Source: an uncultured Bacteroides sp.
GTDB taxonomy: Bacteria; Bacteroidota; Bacteroidia; Bacteroidales; Bacteroidaceae
Assembly: GCA_944322345.1 (NCBI GenBank)
Contig: CALUOO010000005.1
Location: 114,156 to 178,155 of the forward strand
Reading direction: 5' to 3'
DNA length: 64,000 nt
Within the stretch, counting starts at the first letter, position 1. Each line of letters starts with the position of its first letter. A program made the translations under genes and the position numbers. This document shows, piece after piece, positions 20,001 through 28,075 of this stretch. The notes beneath the pieces were generated by a model. The model worked only from the letters and a program-made list of their open reading frames with translations, was not told where the DNA came from and searched no databases.

Positions 20001-20536
20001 GCTATCCGCTGGATACACGGGGAGTGATACAGCACGAGGCAGGCGGACATGGATTCGGAAAGCTGGGTGATGAATACATCTATCACAACGAATTTATCGA
20101 CTTCTGCACTTGTACTTGCTGCGGGCATGTGGATGCTTTCAATTATGCCAAAGCATTAGGTTGGTATGACAACCTATCGTTGACAGGCAAGACCAACGAA
20201 GTGCCTTGGAGCCACCTGATTTTCGACGACCGTTACAGCGATAAAGTAGACATCTTTGAAGGTGGATATATGCACAACCGTGGTGTATTCCGTTCGGAGC
20301 AGAATAGCTGTATGAACAACGACATTCCTTACTATAGCACTATCAGTCGTGAGTCTATAGTACGTCGTATCAAACGGTATGCGGGTGAAGAGTTCTCGTT
20401 CGAGGAGTTTGTGGCAAATGACAAGGATGCGGCAGCTGAAGCCAAGACCCGTGCGCTCGAAGCACCGTATGCAGGCAGCCGTGTACATTCGTACCAGTAT
20501 CCGCCGAAGATTCATAAAGGTAGTCCGTTGAAATAA
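17036..20536 (+). CDS. Fimbrillin-like / LRR / BACON / M64 peptidase fusion lipoprotein
   Basis: A 1166-aa surface lipoprotein (lipobox MTAC, Cys22). In order: fimbrillin-like domain (about 30-300, with DVMGVYIVDY, DIYWKDDKTHIDIYGYYPFG, YEASDFLWG); a linker with KITGKINEQDFYFMRDSM (about 340-395); BspA-type LRR_5 repeats (about 410-740, AIGELAFRQCSNLSGSINIPEG and similar); a BACON-like beta domain (about 760-830, PSWCSLSATSGS); and an M64-type metallopeptidase domain (about 835-1140) with the zinc motif HEAGGH at H1000, E1001, H1005 followed by GFGKLGDE. M64 peptidases are the family of the Clostridium ramosum IgA protease. The sequence is GC-rich in the fimbrillin part, strikingly AT-rich in the LRR part, then richer again, so the gene is a mosaic. 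It is probably a displayed protease; the substrate is unknown. Confidence 0.82.
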   Translation: MRKSACNIIAGMSLAVCIMTACQDEEVVKGFDAEGRHPISLSGEIDQLATTRVNDNGFCDGDVMGVYIVDYIGSTPGTLTANGNRGNNVQHTFDEAAYKWNSAYDIYWKDDKTHIDIYGYYPFGSPSDVNAYAFEVQKDQTTSAREGNLGGYEASDFLWGKAADVAPTEKVIRLPLRHRMSNARITLTEGDGFAEGTWEKLEKSVLVLNTKRSAVIDLATGTVTATGETAKTGTIPFCHENEWRAIVVPQSIPAETPLFSITVDGVPYTFKKKEVFTYTAGKMHNFTIRVDRKEVTGQYTFTLISESITAWENDLASHNATAKEYIIINSTPGHLKDSITAAKKDYREVQNLKITGKINEQDFYFMRDSMDRLQSLNLKEVLVRGAFGYQDWNLTHDNEVKDNVIPASAFNEKTSLLRIVLPDKLEAIGELAFRQCSNLSGSINIPEGVTRIGASAFLYCSSLTGSLTLPSTLKYIGGGGAVDRGGAFNGCKFTCELKLPSSLKYIGPQVFSQNNGFYGNLVLPSSIERIGDSAFEGCKNLTGSLTIPQTMSQINYRTFAYTGLNGTLQLHDGITGIFEGAFCGSPLKGELTLPAKLVAIGVDAFNGCDFSGVLKLPEDLTAIGDNAFKNNWRLMGVLEFPENVQSIGAGAFANCRSIEGLVFPEGLENIRYEATFGDEGGAFANCYGIGSIVCKGTMPPYVQVGAFNGVAKDNFTLEVPESAVQQYQTAVGWSDFKRISAHRELVCRPAIANAINTQCTRKLILNAEGDWEVESMPSWCSLSATSGSKKTELTLTIQSMPKGSETRTEDIVFKLKDKDYTTRCTVSQYDYEYGEDEVITLQKATRGNTGGINLVFLGDGYSAEDISKGEYMKAMKEQVENFFGIEPYKTYRDYFNVYTAIAVSPESGIGTINTIRYAKFETTFTGGVGLRCDYDAVFQYALDMKTTVTKQNLNQSLIIITPNTTDYGGICQMWDDGSAIAFCPRSTYGYPLDTRGVIQHEAGGHGFGKLGDEYIYHNEFIDFCTCTCCGHVDAFNYAKALGWYDNLSLTGKTNEVPWSHLIFDDRYSDKVDIFEGGYMHNRGVFRSEQNSCMNNDIPYYSTISRESIVRRIKRYAGEEFSFEEFVANDKDAAAEAKTRALEAPYAGSRVHSYQYPPKIHKGSPLK

Positions 20537-20567
20537 CTATAGTGAAATCAAAAATGTAGAAAATAAT

Positions 20568-21473
20568 ATGAAGCATATCTCTTATATAATGTGCATCGGA
20601 ATAGCGTGTTGGCTGACAGGGTGTAGTCAGGAAGAGGGAAGTCAGGAGACTCCTGAACCCGATAGCAACGTCATGCGGTTTCAGGTGATGCATCCTTCTC
20701 AGAAGCATGATCGTAATATACGTGCTACAGAGACAGCGTTTGAGGAGAATGATCGTGTTGGTCTGTTTATTACAGAAGAGAACGAACCTTTGCAGGTTTC
20801 CGGCAATTATGTCAATAATGCCTTGCTGACGTATAACGGAACGCAATGGATACCGGAACGTACTATTTATTGGAATGACGGGACATACGACATCTATGCT
20901 TATTATCCTCGTGTCTCTCCACTTTCGTCAGTAGACGAAGCACCATTCAGCGTATCACTGGATCAAAGTATTGTGCAGACAGATAGTGAGTTAGGAGGAT
21001 ATGAAGCGAGCGATTTTCTGTGGGCTTCTTCTAAACATCAAAAGGCAAGCAACACGGCAGTATCGCTACAGTTTAAGCACTGTATGAGTAAACTGTTCAT
21101 CCGTCTTATTAAAGGCGAGGACTACGAGGGTGAGCTCCCTGATGACGCCGAAGTATATGTTCATAATACAGTTCCTACGGCAACAATAGATGTCAGTGCT
21201 GGAATCGTGACCAAAGACATGTATGGAAAGGAGGCTACGTTGAAGGCAAAACCGGAAGGAAATCATAATTATGCAGCGATTATTGTGCCGCAACGTATCA
21301 GTAATCGTAAGCCACTTCTTGAAGTAGTAATGAAGGGAGTTTCTTATCTGGTTGAAAGCACTTTCCAGTTTAAACCGGGTATACAACACACTGTATCTAT
21401 TGTAATATCAAAAAATCCGGAACAAGTGAAGATAGATATTGGAGGTGAAATCGAAGATTGGGAACAGGAATAG
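20568..21473 (+). CDS. Fimbrillin-like (Mfa-like) lipoprotein, second copy
   Basis: A 301-aa lipoprotein (lipobox LTGC, Cys19) paralogous to the gene at 16100 and to the N-terminal domain of the M64 fusion: ENDRVGLFITEEN, TIYWNDGTYDIYAYYPRV, LGGYEASDFLWASS, FKHCMSKLFIRL and a C-terminal EDWEQE. It shares GGYEASDFLW with the fusion protein, so these two are the closer pair. It follows the peptidase gene by 31 bp and ends the operon; a terminator lies 40 bp downstream. Base composition is lower in GC than the first copy. Confidence 0.78.
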   Translation: MKHISYIMCIGIACWLTGCSQEEGSQETPEPDSNVMRFQVMHPSQKHDRNIRATETAFEENDRVGLFITEENEPLQVSGNYVNNALLTYNGTQWIPERTIYWNDGTYDIYAYYPRVSPLSSVDEAPFSVSLDQSIVQTDSELGGYEASDFLWASSKHQKASNTAVSLQFKHCMSKLFIRLIKGEDYEGELPDDAEVYVHNTVPTATIDVSAGIVTKDMYGKEATLKAKPEGNHNYAAIIVPQRISNRKPLLEVVMKGVSYLVESTFQFKPGIQHTVSIVISKNPEQVKIDIGGEIEDWEQE

Positions 21474-21514
21474 TAGGGGACTATTCTTATTGGTCAGGTT
21501 TTCCCGATTAAAAC

Positions 21515-21553
21515 AGGGGCATGAGCAGTGGATAACTGCTCCTGCCTCTTTTG
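21515..21553 (+). terminator. Terminator of the fimbrillin-like operon
   Basis: Stem AGGGGCA-GAGCAGT / ACTGCTC-TGCCTCT followed by TTTT, 40 bp after the stop at 21473. Confidence 0.7.
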
Positions 21554-21720
21554 AATTTGTAAGTTTCAGGTAATTCCTTATGGAAACTATATATAAACGA
21601 TTAATGTTGGTGATGCTTGCGCGAGCTGATGCTGGCAGATGTCTGAACTTTCCATGGGGATGGCTTTGATGATAGTTTGCCAGTTTCTGGCAGGAGGTTA
21701 ACGGATATGCACGACATGCT

Positions 21721-21789
21721 CATCTCATGCTGCGCGAGATGGGCATGTTGTACAGTACGAGATGTACATCTCATACAAGTGATGTCTCT
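21721..21789. repeat. 23-bp tandem repeat, three units, related to the one at 34142
   Basis: Units start at 21721, 21744 and 21767, each opening with CAT and (first two) ending in GAGATG plus two bases, so the junction reads GAGATGTACATCTC, a perfect palindrome. The 45 bp from 21736 differ at only 6 positions from 34157-34201. It sits in the 520-bp gap between the fimbrillin operon and the WG-repeat gene; no gene is seen in that gap. Confidence 0.85.
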
Positions 21790-21991
21790 TTCATGCCGTG
21801 ATTGGTAAAGCTGTAACCTGTCGGTTTTTCTGGTTTACTCTGTTTTTCCGCAAAGACGGAGGCTTGCATAGAATAGTAGAAAGCTGATGGGGCTTACGGA
21901 AGATGCTTAACTGTGCTTGTGATATGAAACCTGTTAAGTTTAGAGTAAACCTTAAGCTTAAAAACTGACCGATTTATAGTAACTTATTTTG

Positions 21992-21999
21992 TATTTTTG
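21992..21999 (+). promoter_or_regulatory. -7 element for the WG-repeat operon
   Basis: TATTTTTG (TAnnTTTG) lies 18 bp before the ATG at 22018. Its position overlaps the in-frame upstream TTG at 21997 and so supports the 22018 start. Confidence 0.6.
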
Positions 22000-22017
22000 T
22001 GCGGAAAAAGAAAGCTC

Positions 22018-23850
22018 ATGCGACATATTGATACATTTATATTGTTTGTGTTGTTGGCATTTCTGTTTCATGGATGTAGAAGAATGTCATCTGTTGGAAT
22101 AGAAGCATTGCCTTATCAGGCGATGAATAATGGAGGTTGGGGCTTGATAGCTACCGATGGAACTGTTCGTATTCCTGCAGGTACCTTCACAAGTCGTCCG
22201 TCAGCAGTGGTTAATGGGATGTTTACCCTTCCTGTATCTGATGATGAGTCTATGCTGTTCGATATTGCCCATCCAGAACAACCGGTCAGCCAACGCCGTT
22301 TCGCTCGTGTCGGCTATTTTGCCGATGAATCGGTGACTATTGCGCAAGAGACCACAGAGTCGCCTATATTAATAATCGATCGTAAAGGAAAAACGCTGAA
22401 TGATATAGGCATTGCCTTGCACTATGATATTGTATGTGTACATAATTTTCAAGAGGGCAGGGCACTGTTTATCACTCGTAAAGGAAAATATGGCTTTATG
22501 GATACAAAAGGGGAAATTGTAATTCCGCCGATTTACGATCAGGCATTTGATTTTCATGAGGGGAGAGCATTAGTGGGAAATGTCAACGGGCAAGGGGAAA
22601 TGAGCTATCAGTGTATCTCTCCCTCTGGAGGTGTAATTCTCCAGATTCAGGCATCTCCTTACCTGCTGGATAAGGCATTTAGTGATGAACTGTTGATGTA
22701 TAGCAATAGTATAACTGGAAGATATGGCTATATGGGATATGATGGAGAAACGGCTATCTATTTGCCAGACAGTATCCGAGTAGCTTATCCCTTCTGGAAT
22801 GGAGTTGCTACGGTGCAGACAGATCATGGTATGGGGTTGATGAATATGGAAGGTGAATGGCTGATTGAACCGGTATACGATAATCTTGTTATTTCTGGTA
22901 AGGATAGAGTTTCTGCTTGTATAAACGGTGAGTGGCAACTGCAAGACTTTAATGAAGAAAAGCTGGGAGATGCTTTTACTGCCGCGTTGTATTTTTATGA
23001 TTCAGGGCAAGCTGTTGCCCGTTGGGATGATCATACGTACGGATGGATAGACAGGGATGGAAGAGAAGTAGGCGGACAGAGGTATGCATGTATCTATGAG
23101 GATCCTTTTGCGGTCGGAAGCAACATACAGATGTTAGTCCGTCAGGAGCAGCCTACAAAACTGGAGATTTCTCAGGAAGAAAAGAAAGAGGAAGAGGTCT
23201 CATCTGAAACGCCTCTTGCCGGAAAGGTTGAGGCTGCAGAATCGGCATCGTCATCCACCATTCTTTCAGGAGAGGAATGGAAGAATATTGGCAAACAAAA
23301 TCCTTTCTATTCGGAAGCGAGCAAGATTCTTGCAGGCAAGTTGCCTGAAGAGGATGCGGAAAACAGAAGAATGATATTGAACTATGTGGAACATTTGCGG
23401 ACTTCGTATACAACGAAAGATATTGATTTTCTTACTCAACTCTTTAGTGAGAATGCTTTGATTATTGTAGGAAAGGTAATCCGGAATGCACCACAGATAG
23501 ATGGTCAGTTCCTGCCGAGAGAAAAGGTTGAATATAATATTAAGAGTAAACAGGCATACTTGGAACGGCTGAAGACACTTTTCCGCATGAATAAGAAAAT
23601 AGAACTGCAGTTCAGTGACTTTAAAATTATGAAACATCCTACTCAGAAGGGACTGTATGGAGTCAGTCTCAGACAGAAATATCATTCAGACCTGTACTCC
23701 GACGATGGATATCTGTTTCTGCTGTGGGATTTCAGAGACGAGACAATGCCGCTGATTCACATCCGTACGTGGCAACCTGCTATGCTCGACGACCGTACTC
23801 CACTGCCGGAACGGGAGATTTTCAGTATCAATAATTTTAATTTGCAATAA
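22018..23850 (+). CDS. WG-repeat lipoprotein with C-terminal NTF2-like domain
   Basis: A 610-aa lipoprotein (lipobox FHGC, Cys20). Residues about 40-360 hold WG (KWG) beta-hairpin repeats with the recurring KGKYGFMDTKGEIVIPPIYDQAFDFHEGRALV pattern (NGGWGLIATDGT, GRYGYMGYDGET, HGMGLMNMEGEWLIEPVYDNL, TYGWIDRDGREV). After a Glu/Ser-rich linker (about 385-425) a C-terminal domain (about 435-610) resembles SnoaL/NTF2-like folds (VEHLRTSYTTKDIDFLTQLFSENALIIVG). WG repeats are thought to serve protein binding; the role is unknown. It leads a three-gene run with 11-bp and 10-bp gaps to the genes after it. Confidence 0.75.
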   Translation: MRHIDTFILFVLLAFLFHGCRRMSSVGIEALPYQAMNNGGWGLIATDGTVRIPAGTFTSRPSAVVNGMFTLPVSDDESMLFDIAHPEQPVSQRRFARVGYFADESVTIAQETTESPILIIDRKGKTLNDIGIALHYDIVCVHNFQEGRALFITRKGKYGFMDTKGEIVIPPIYDQAFDFHEGRALVGNVNGQGEMSYQCISPSGGVILQIQASPYLLDKAFSDELLMYSNSITGRYGYMGYDGETAIYLPDSIRVAYPFWNGVATVQTDHGMGLMNMEGEWLIEPVYDNLVISGKDRVSACINGEWQLQDFNEEKLGDAFTAALYFYDSGQAVARWDDHTYGWIDRDGREVGGQRYACIYEDPFAVGSNIQMLVRQEQPTKLEISQEEKKEEEVSSETPLAGKVEAAESASSSTILSGEEWKNIGKQNPFYSEASKILAGKLPEEDAENRRMILNYVEHLRTSYTTKDIDFLTQLFSENALIIVGKVIRNAPQIDGQFLPREKVEYNIKSKQAYLERLKTLFRMNKKIELQFSDFKIMKHPTQKGLYGVSLRQKYHSDLYSDDGYLFLLWDFRDETMPLIHIRTWQPAMLDDRTPLPEREIFSINNFNLQ

Positions 23851-23861
23851 ACAGAACCTTT

Positions 23862-24842
23862 ATGTATCGCTCGTTTGGGAAATATTTGTTGATGGCAATG
23901 CTGCTTTTGTTTGTCCGACCGTTGTGTGCCCAGCGTTTTTCGGTTGAGAGGTTTCGGGTGCTTCCCAATGACATCAGTGCTTATATTCATCCGGAGAGAG
24001 ACCTGAATGGCGAGGCATGTGCATTGATAAAGGTGGTGGGAAGCCGTGATTTTGTCTTTTCCACTCCTTTGGGAATTGTGAAACGGAAGAATGATGTAGG
24101 AGAGATCTGGCTGTATGTTCCTAAGGGGACAGTACAGATTACTATCAAACATCCGGAGTGGGGAGTGTTGCGCGATTACCGGTTTTCCGAACCTTTGGAA
24201 TCCCGTCTGACTTATGAGCTGATATTGATTCCTCCTGTTGTCAATCGGATTGCATATCGGGCTATTCCTCCTATAGAACAGAATGCTGTATTTTGCTTGC
24301 CGTTGCTACGGGACTCATTGCCCCTTCCAGTGTCTGTGCCGGTGGAATGGAAACCACTCAGGGAGTTTAGCCGTTTCCTGCTGATGGCGGACGTTACGCT
24401 TGGGAATGAGGCTGTTTCCGCCGGAATCCGGTTAGGATGGATGAGAAGACACGGTGTTTATGTGCATCTGTCGAGTGATTTCCGTTCTACGCCTGATGTT
24501 GATGGCAGAGAATGTGATGCCGATGGCGAGGTGGAAGGCAGTGATGTTCCTCCTTATTATACGGGGAAGGTGCTTCGCTCACGTTCTGCGGTATTGTTGG
24601 GAGCTACCCATCGGATATGGAGAGGATTCTATGTTTACGAAGGGGCTGGATACGGCCAGCGCATTGTGGCATGGGAAACGACGGAAGGGGCGTTGCTGAG
24701 AAACAAAAGCTACTCGGCACAGGGAGTGGCACTTGAGGTCGGAGTGATGTGGAGTCCTCGAAAATGGGTGGTATCGGCTGGAGCTTCGGTGATTGAGGGC
24801 AAATACTGGGAGGCAAATTTCGGAATAGGAGTTCGTATCTAA
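23862..24842 (+). CDS. Exported protein of unknown function
   Basis: A 326-aa protein that I do not recognise. It has a signal peptide (LLMAMLLLFVRPLCAQ, cleavage after CAQ), an N-terminal beta-rich region (SAYIHPERDLNGEACALIKVVG, followed by a PEGA-like GTVQITIKHPEWGVLRDY), and a C-terminal half with alternating patterns like an outer-membrane barrel or glycine-rich repeat (GAGYGQRIVAW, GVALEVGVMWSPRKWVVSAGA). It is the middle gene of the WG-repeat / LRR operon, so a part in the same surface complex is plausible but only inferred. Confidence 0.6.
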   Translation: MYRSFGKYLLMAMLLLFVRPLCAQRFSVERFRVLPNDISAYIHPERDLNGEACALIKVVGSRDFVFSTPLGIVKRKNDVGEIWLYVPKGTVQITIKHPEWGVLRDYRFSEPLESRLTYELILIPPVVNRIAYRAIPPIEQNAVFCLPLLRDSLPLPVSVPVEWKPLREFSRFLLMADVTLGNEAVSAGIRLGWMRRHGVYVHLSSDFRSTPDVDGRECDADGEVEGSDVPPYYTGKVLRSRSAVLLGATHRIWRGFYVYEGAGYGQRIVAWETTEGALLRNKSYSAQGVALEVGVMWSPRKWVVSAGASVIEGKYWEANFGIGVRI

Positions 24843-24852
24843 TTGGTTTGGA

Positions 24853-26508
24853 ATGCAGATGGACAGATATAATTGGGGTTATCGGTTTCTGATTTTACAG
24901 CTTTGGGTAAGTTGCTTGTGGTTGGCGGGATGTGCCGACGAGAACTTGCCGGACAACTTTGAACCGGAGGTAATGTTGAGCGAAGCAACGGAGATTACCC
25001 GCACAAGTGCTCTGCTGACAGGACGGGTTATTGTCCCATCCGGCAGTCGCACGGATTTGTTTCATTTCCTTTATGGGACGTCGACTGACTTGGAGCAGAC
25101 TTCTCCGTCTTCATTGGGAGATGAAGGCGAGGTAAAGATGAGGCTTGAAGGGCTGACTCCGGGAACTACTTATTTTTATCGTCTCGATGCCGGGAATGTG
25201 AGCTATCGGGTGCAGAGCGAAGTGCGAAGCTTTACGACGCTGCCCAACAAGGTGCCTACGCTTCAACCAATAGTCGTTTTAGGGCAAGGACCTGTCAGCA
25301 TAATCCTTAGGTGTGACATCGTGGACGATGGGGGAGAAGGGGTTACGGCAAGGGGATTCCGGTATGAATCGGCAGGTGGCGATGTACACGAGGAGGAGGT
25401 CGCTCTCGATGATGAGACGCAGTGGCGTCTTCGTATTGACGGACTGAAAAGAAATACAGACTATACCATAAGGGCTTTTGCCGACAACAAGGTAGGAAGG
25501 GCATACAGCGAAACTTATTCGTTCCGTACCGGGGATGCGGTGGTGCTGACAGAGGCCGGAATGCTGCCGGAAATTATCGGAGACGGGAAGTACGAACATA
25601 CCCGTCTGAACATTGTAGGCATGTTGAACGGTACCGACTGGAGACTGCTCCGGGATATGGGAGGAAGAGGTGTTGATGGAAAGGAGACACCGGGAAGACT
25701 TGCCAGTCTGGATCTGACGGATGCTGCGATTGTGGAAGGTGGGTTGTCGTATGACGAATCTCGTTATACGAAAAACGATGTTGTAAGTTATGGTATGTTT
25801 GCCAATCTGACCGGGTTGTATGAACTTGCACTGCCGGCTGGCATAAAGTCCATCGAACAGGATGCTTTCATGAACTGTTCTTCGCTCGTGTCGCTTCAGA
25901 TTCCTGCGGGAGTGACAATGCTGACTCCTTCTGCCGGATGCAGCAAGTTGACGTCAGTCTCGGTGGCAGAGGGGAATAGTAGCTACATGAGTCTGGAGGG
26001 AATTGTCTATACAAAGAATGGCGAATCGCTGATCTGGTTTCCCGAAGGATTTGATCAGGAGGAAGTCCGCCTGTCGCCTACGTTGAAGAGTTTGGGCGAG
26101 TATGCTTTGCAGAAATGTCGGGCAAGTAAAATCGTCTTGCCTGCTTCGCTGACCGATATCGGACAACAGGCATTTCGTGAATCGGAATTTGAGACCATTG
26201 TCATTCCCGACGGTGTGGTGTCTGTTCCGTATGCCTTGTTCCAGCTATGCAGTAAGCTGACAACCGTTGTGCTGGGGAGCGGATGCGAATGGCTGTCCAA
26301 TTACTGTTTCGATGGCTGTCCGCTACAAAGCCTGTATGTGAATGCCCCCATTCCTCCGGTTTGCAGTCCGGATACCTTTACCGGTGCCGAAAGCCTGTTT
26401 AACGGATGTACTTTATACGTCCCTTCTGGAAGCAAGGCGTTGTATCGGAATCATCCGGTGTGGAAACAGTTCGTATATATCAAGGAAGCTGTTTACGATA
26501 AGGAATAA
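24853..26508 (+). CDS. FN3-like and BspA-type LRR surface lipoprotein
   Basis: A 551-aa lipoprotein (lipobox LAGC, Cys27). Two fibronectin-III-like modules (about 35-130 and 135-225; SALLTGRVI, GLTPGTTYFYRLDAGN, then GLKRNTDYTIRAFADN) precede a cap domain (HTRLNIVGMLNGTDWRLLRDMGG) and BspA-type LRR_5 repeats (about 300-540; YELALPAGIKSIEQDAFMNCSSLVSLQIPAG, SLGEYALQKCRASKIVLPASL). The cap resembles the one before the LRR of the M64 fusion protein. It is probably an adhesin-like cell-surface protein. It ends 30 bp before the 41-bp repeat array. An ATG at 24859 is an alternative start. Confidence 0.78.
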   Translation: MQMDRYNWGYRFLILQLWVSCLWLAGCADENLPDNFEPEVMLSEATEITRTSALLTGRVIVPSGSRTDLFHFLYGTSTDLEQTSPSSLGDEGEVKMRLEGLTPGTTYFYRLDAGNVSYRVQSEVRSFTTLPNKVPTLQPIVVLGQGPVSIILRCDIVDDGGEGVTARGFRYESAGGDVHEEEVALDDETQWRLRIDGLKRNTDYTIRAFADNKVGRAYSETYSFRTGDAVVLTEAGMLPEIIGDGKYEHTRLNIVGMLNGTDWRLLRDMGGRGVDGKETPGRLASLDLTDAAIVEGGLSYDESRYTKNDVVSYGMFANLTGLYELALPAGIKSIEQDAFMNCSSLVSLQIPAGVTMLTPSAGCSKLTSVSVAEGNSSYMSLEGIVYTKNGESLIWFPEGFDQEEVRLSPTLKSLGEYALQKCRASKIVLPASLTDIGQQAFRESEFETIVIPDGVVSVPYALFQLCSKLTTVVLGSGCEWLSNYCFDGCPLQSLYVNAPIPPVCSPDTFTGAESLFNGCTLYVPSGSKALYRNHPVWKQFVYIKEAVYDKE

Positions 26509-26538
26509 TTTTCACAATCTGTTTTCATCCTTTTTCCT

Positions 26539-26866
26539 TTGGCACTGGAAACGCCGTTTCTAGCTTCATCCGAGTTCCCTTGGCGCTAGAAACGCCGTTT
26601 CTAGCTTCATCCGAGTTCCCTTGGCGCTAGAAACACCGTTTCTAGCTTCATCCGGATTTCCTTGGCTCTGGAAACGCCGTTTCTAGCTTCATCCGGATTT
26701 CCTTGGCGCTAGAAACGCCGTTTCTAGCTTCATCCGGGTTCCCTTGGCGCTAGAAACGCCGTTTCTACCTTCATTCGGGTTTTCTTGGCTCTGGAAACGC
26801 CGTTTCTAGCTTCATCCGGATTTCCTTGGCGCTGGAAACGCCGTTTCTAGCTTCATCCGGGTTTTC
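26539..26866. repeat. 41-bp tandem hairpin repeat, eight copies
   Basis: Eight units in exact 41-bp register (starts 26539, 26580, 26621, 26662, 26703, 26744, 26785, 26826), then a broken ninth at 26867. Each unit opens TTGGCGCTAGAAACGCCG and continues TTTCTAGCTTCATCCG; the core GCTAGAAAC-GCC-GTTTCTAGC is a 9-bp-arm hairpin with a 3-nt loop. Substitutions (CTAG to CTGG, CGCC to CACC) are scattered among units. It fills the space between two convergent genes (ends at 26508 and 26920). Confidence 0.95.
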
Positions 26867-26919
26867 TTGGAGCAGAATTCATGCGAATCTTCCTTCTGCA
26901 GATTCGGGCGGGGCTGGAT

Positions 26920-28074
26920 TCATCTGTTTTTTGCAATAGAAATCAGCTGGTAGGTTTCAGCCAATCGGCGGTTGGCTTCCTGTTGAAGACTTTGCCATCG
27001 GTTACGGTAAGCAGCGGTTTGTTGCAAGTCGGGGAGAGGATACTCTTTGTCGAACATTTGTTTCAGTTCCGTCATGAGTCTTAGGCTGTCGGCATTCCAC
27101 GACTGCTTGTCGGTCAATGAATCTGCGTTGTTCAGAAGTTTCCGGCAAGTAACCTCCAGCAGATGCCGGCAATGTGTGTTGATCACCTGATTGCCATAGA
27201 CGGGATAGGACGTGTCGGAGAGGGGAATCTCTTTTTTCTGTTGCATGAGGAAGAAAAACGATGCAGCGACGACGGCAACCATGGCTACTGCCGCAATGGC
27301 ACGATAGGTTCTCCTGTGTGAGTGAGCCACAGCATTTGCTACGTCAAATGCCGATGCATATCGCTTTTCGCGCTTTTGTTGCGTACATTTTCTTGATACG
27401 GCGGCAAGGTGCTTGTCTTTTAGCAGCTTTGCCATCTCGGCAATAATCATTCCCAACGAGTAGATGTCGGCACGCAAGTCGAGCGTCACGTCTGTCCGGA
27501 GAGCTTCGGGAGCTATGTAGTAGCGTGTTCCTGCCGGAAGCTTCAGGATGCTGTAGTCGTCACAGTCCGACAGGCTGAAGTCTATCAGCTTGATGTTGTT
27601 TCCGTTGTGGGTAATCAGGATGTTGTCCGGTTTCAGGTCTCTGTGAATAATCTGTTTGCTGTGCAGATACTGCAGTGCGCTGCACATTTCTCTGATGAAC
27701 TTTGCGGCAAGGGGTTGTGTCAGTTTCCCTTGGTCGAGAAATTCGCGCAGTGTGATACCGTCGACGTACTCCAACAGGATGCAGTGTCCCAACGAAGGAA
27801 TCTGTTCCCATCCCAGCGTGCGACAGATATGAGGGTGCTCCAGCTGGAAACCGATATTGAATTCTTTCTTCAGCGCCTGTTCGTAGAAGGCGGTCCCCAT
27901 GTACTGGGGCAGCAATGCTTTCAGTATATGCGTTTTCCCGTATCTCTGGCATCGGTACAAGCGGTTGTATCCCGACCGTGATGAATAAATCTCCTGAATG
28001 TCAGAAAATACGTTAGTCTCTTCCGGCATGCCGCTTTCGATGAATCCGGAAGTGAACGAAGATGAATTGTCCAT
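26920..28074 (-). CDS. Membrane-anchored Ser/Thr protein kinase
   Basis: A 384-aa Hanks-type kinase: ATP-anchoring K52 (HILKAL), catalytic loop HRDLKPDN (D146, K148, N151), Mg-binding DFS in place of DFG (D165-F166-S167), APE (A188-E190), and RADIYSLG with D203. The glycine-rich loop is poorly matched (SSRSGYNRLYRC). A transmembrane helix (about 259-277) separates the cytoplasmic kinase from a roughly 105-residue helical outer domain without PASTA or other known modules. Its gene begins 1 bp after the stop of the upstream gene, so the two form a tight operon. The target is unknown; the partner is the first candidate. Probably active, despite the DFS. Confidence 0.85.
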   Translation of the reverse strand: MDNSSSFTSGFIESGMPEETNVFSDIQEIYSSRSGYNRLYRCQRYGKTHILKALLPQYMGTAFYEQALKKEFNIGFQLEHPHICRTLGWEQIPSLGHCILLEYVDGITLREFLDQGKLTQPLAAKFIREMCSALQYLHSKQIIHRDLKPDNILITHNGNNIKLIDFSLSDCDDYSILKLPAGTRYYIAPEALRTDVTLDLRADIYSLGMIIAEMAKLLKDKHLAAVSRKCTQQKREKRYASAFDVANAVAHSHRRTYRAIAAVAMVAVVAASFFFLMQQKKEIPLSDTSYPVYGNQVINTHCRHLLEVTCRKLLNNADSLTDKQSWNADSLRLMTELKQMFDKEYPLPDLQQTAAYRNRWQSLQQEANRRLAETYQLISIAKNR

Positions 28075-28075
28075 G

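Noticed and set aside
26539-26866. CRISPR array
   Set aside because: The units touch with no spacers of unique sequence, the 41-bp unit is self-palindromic, and no cas genes are near.
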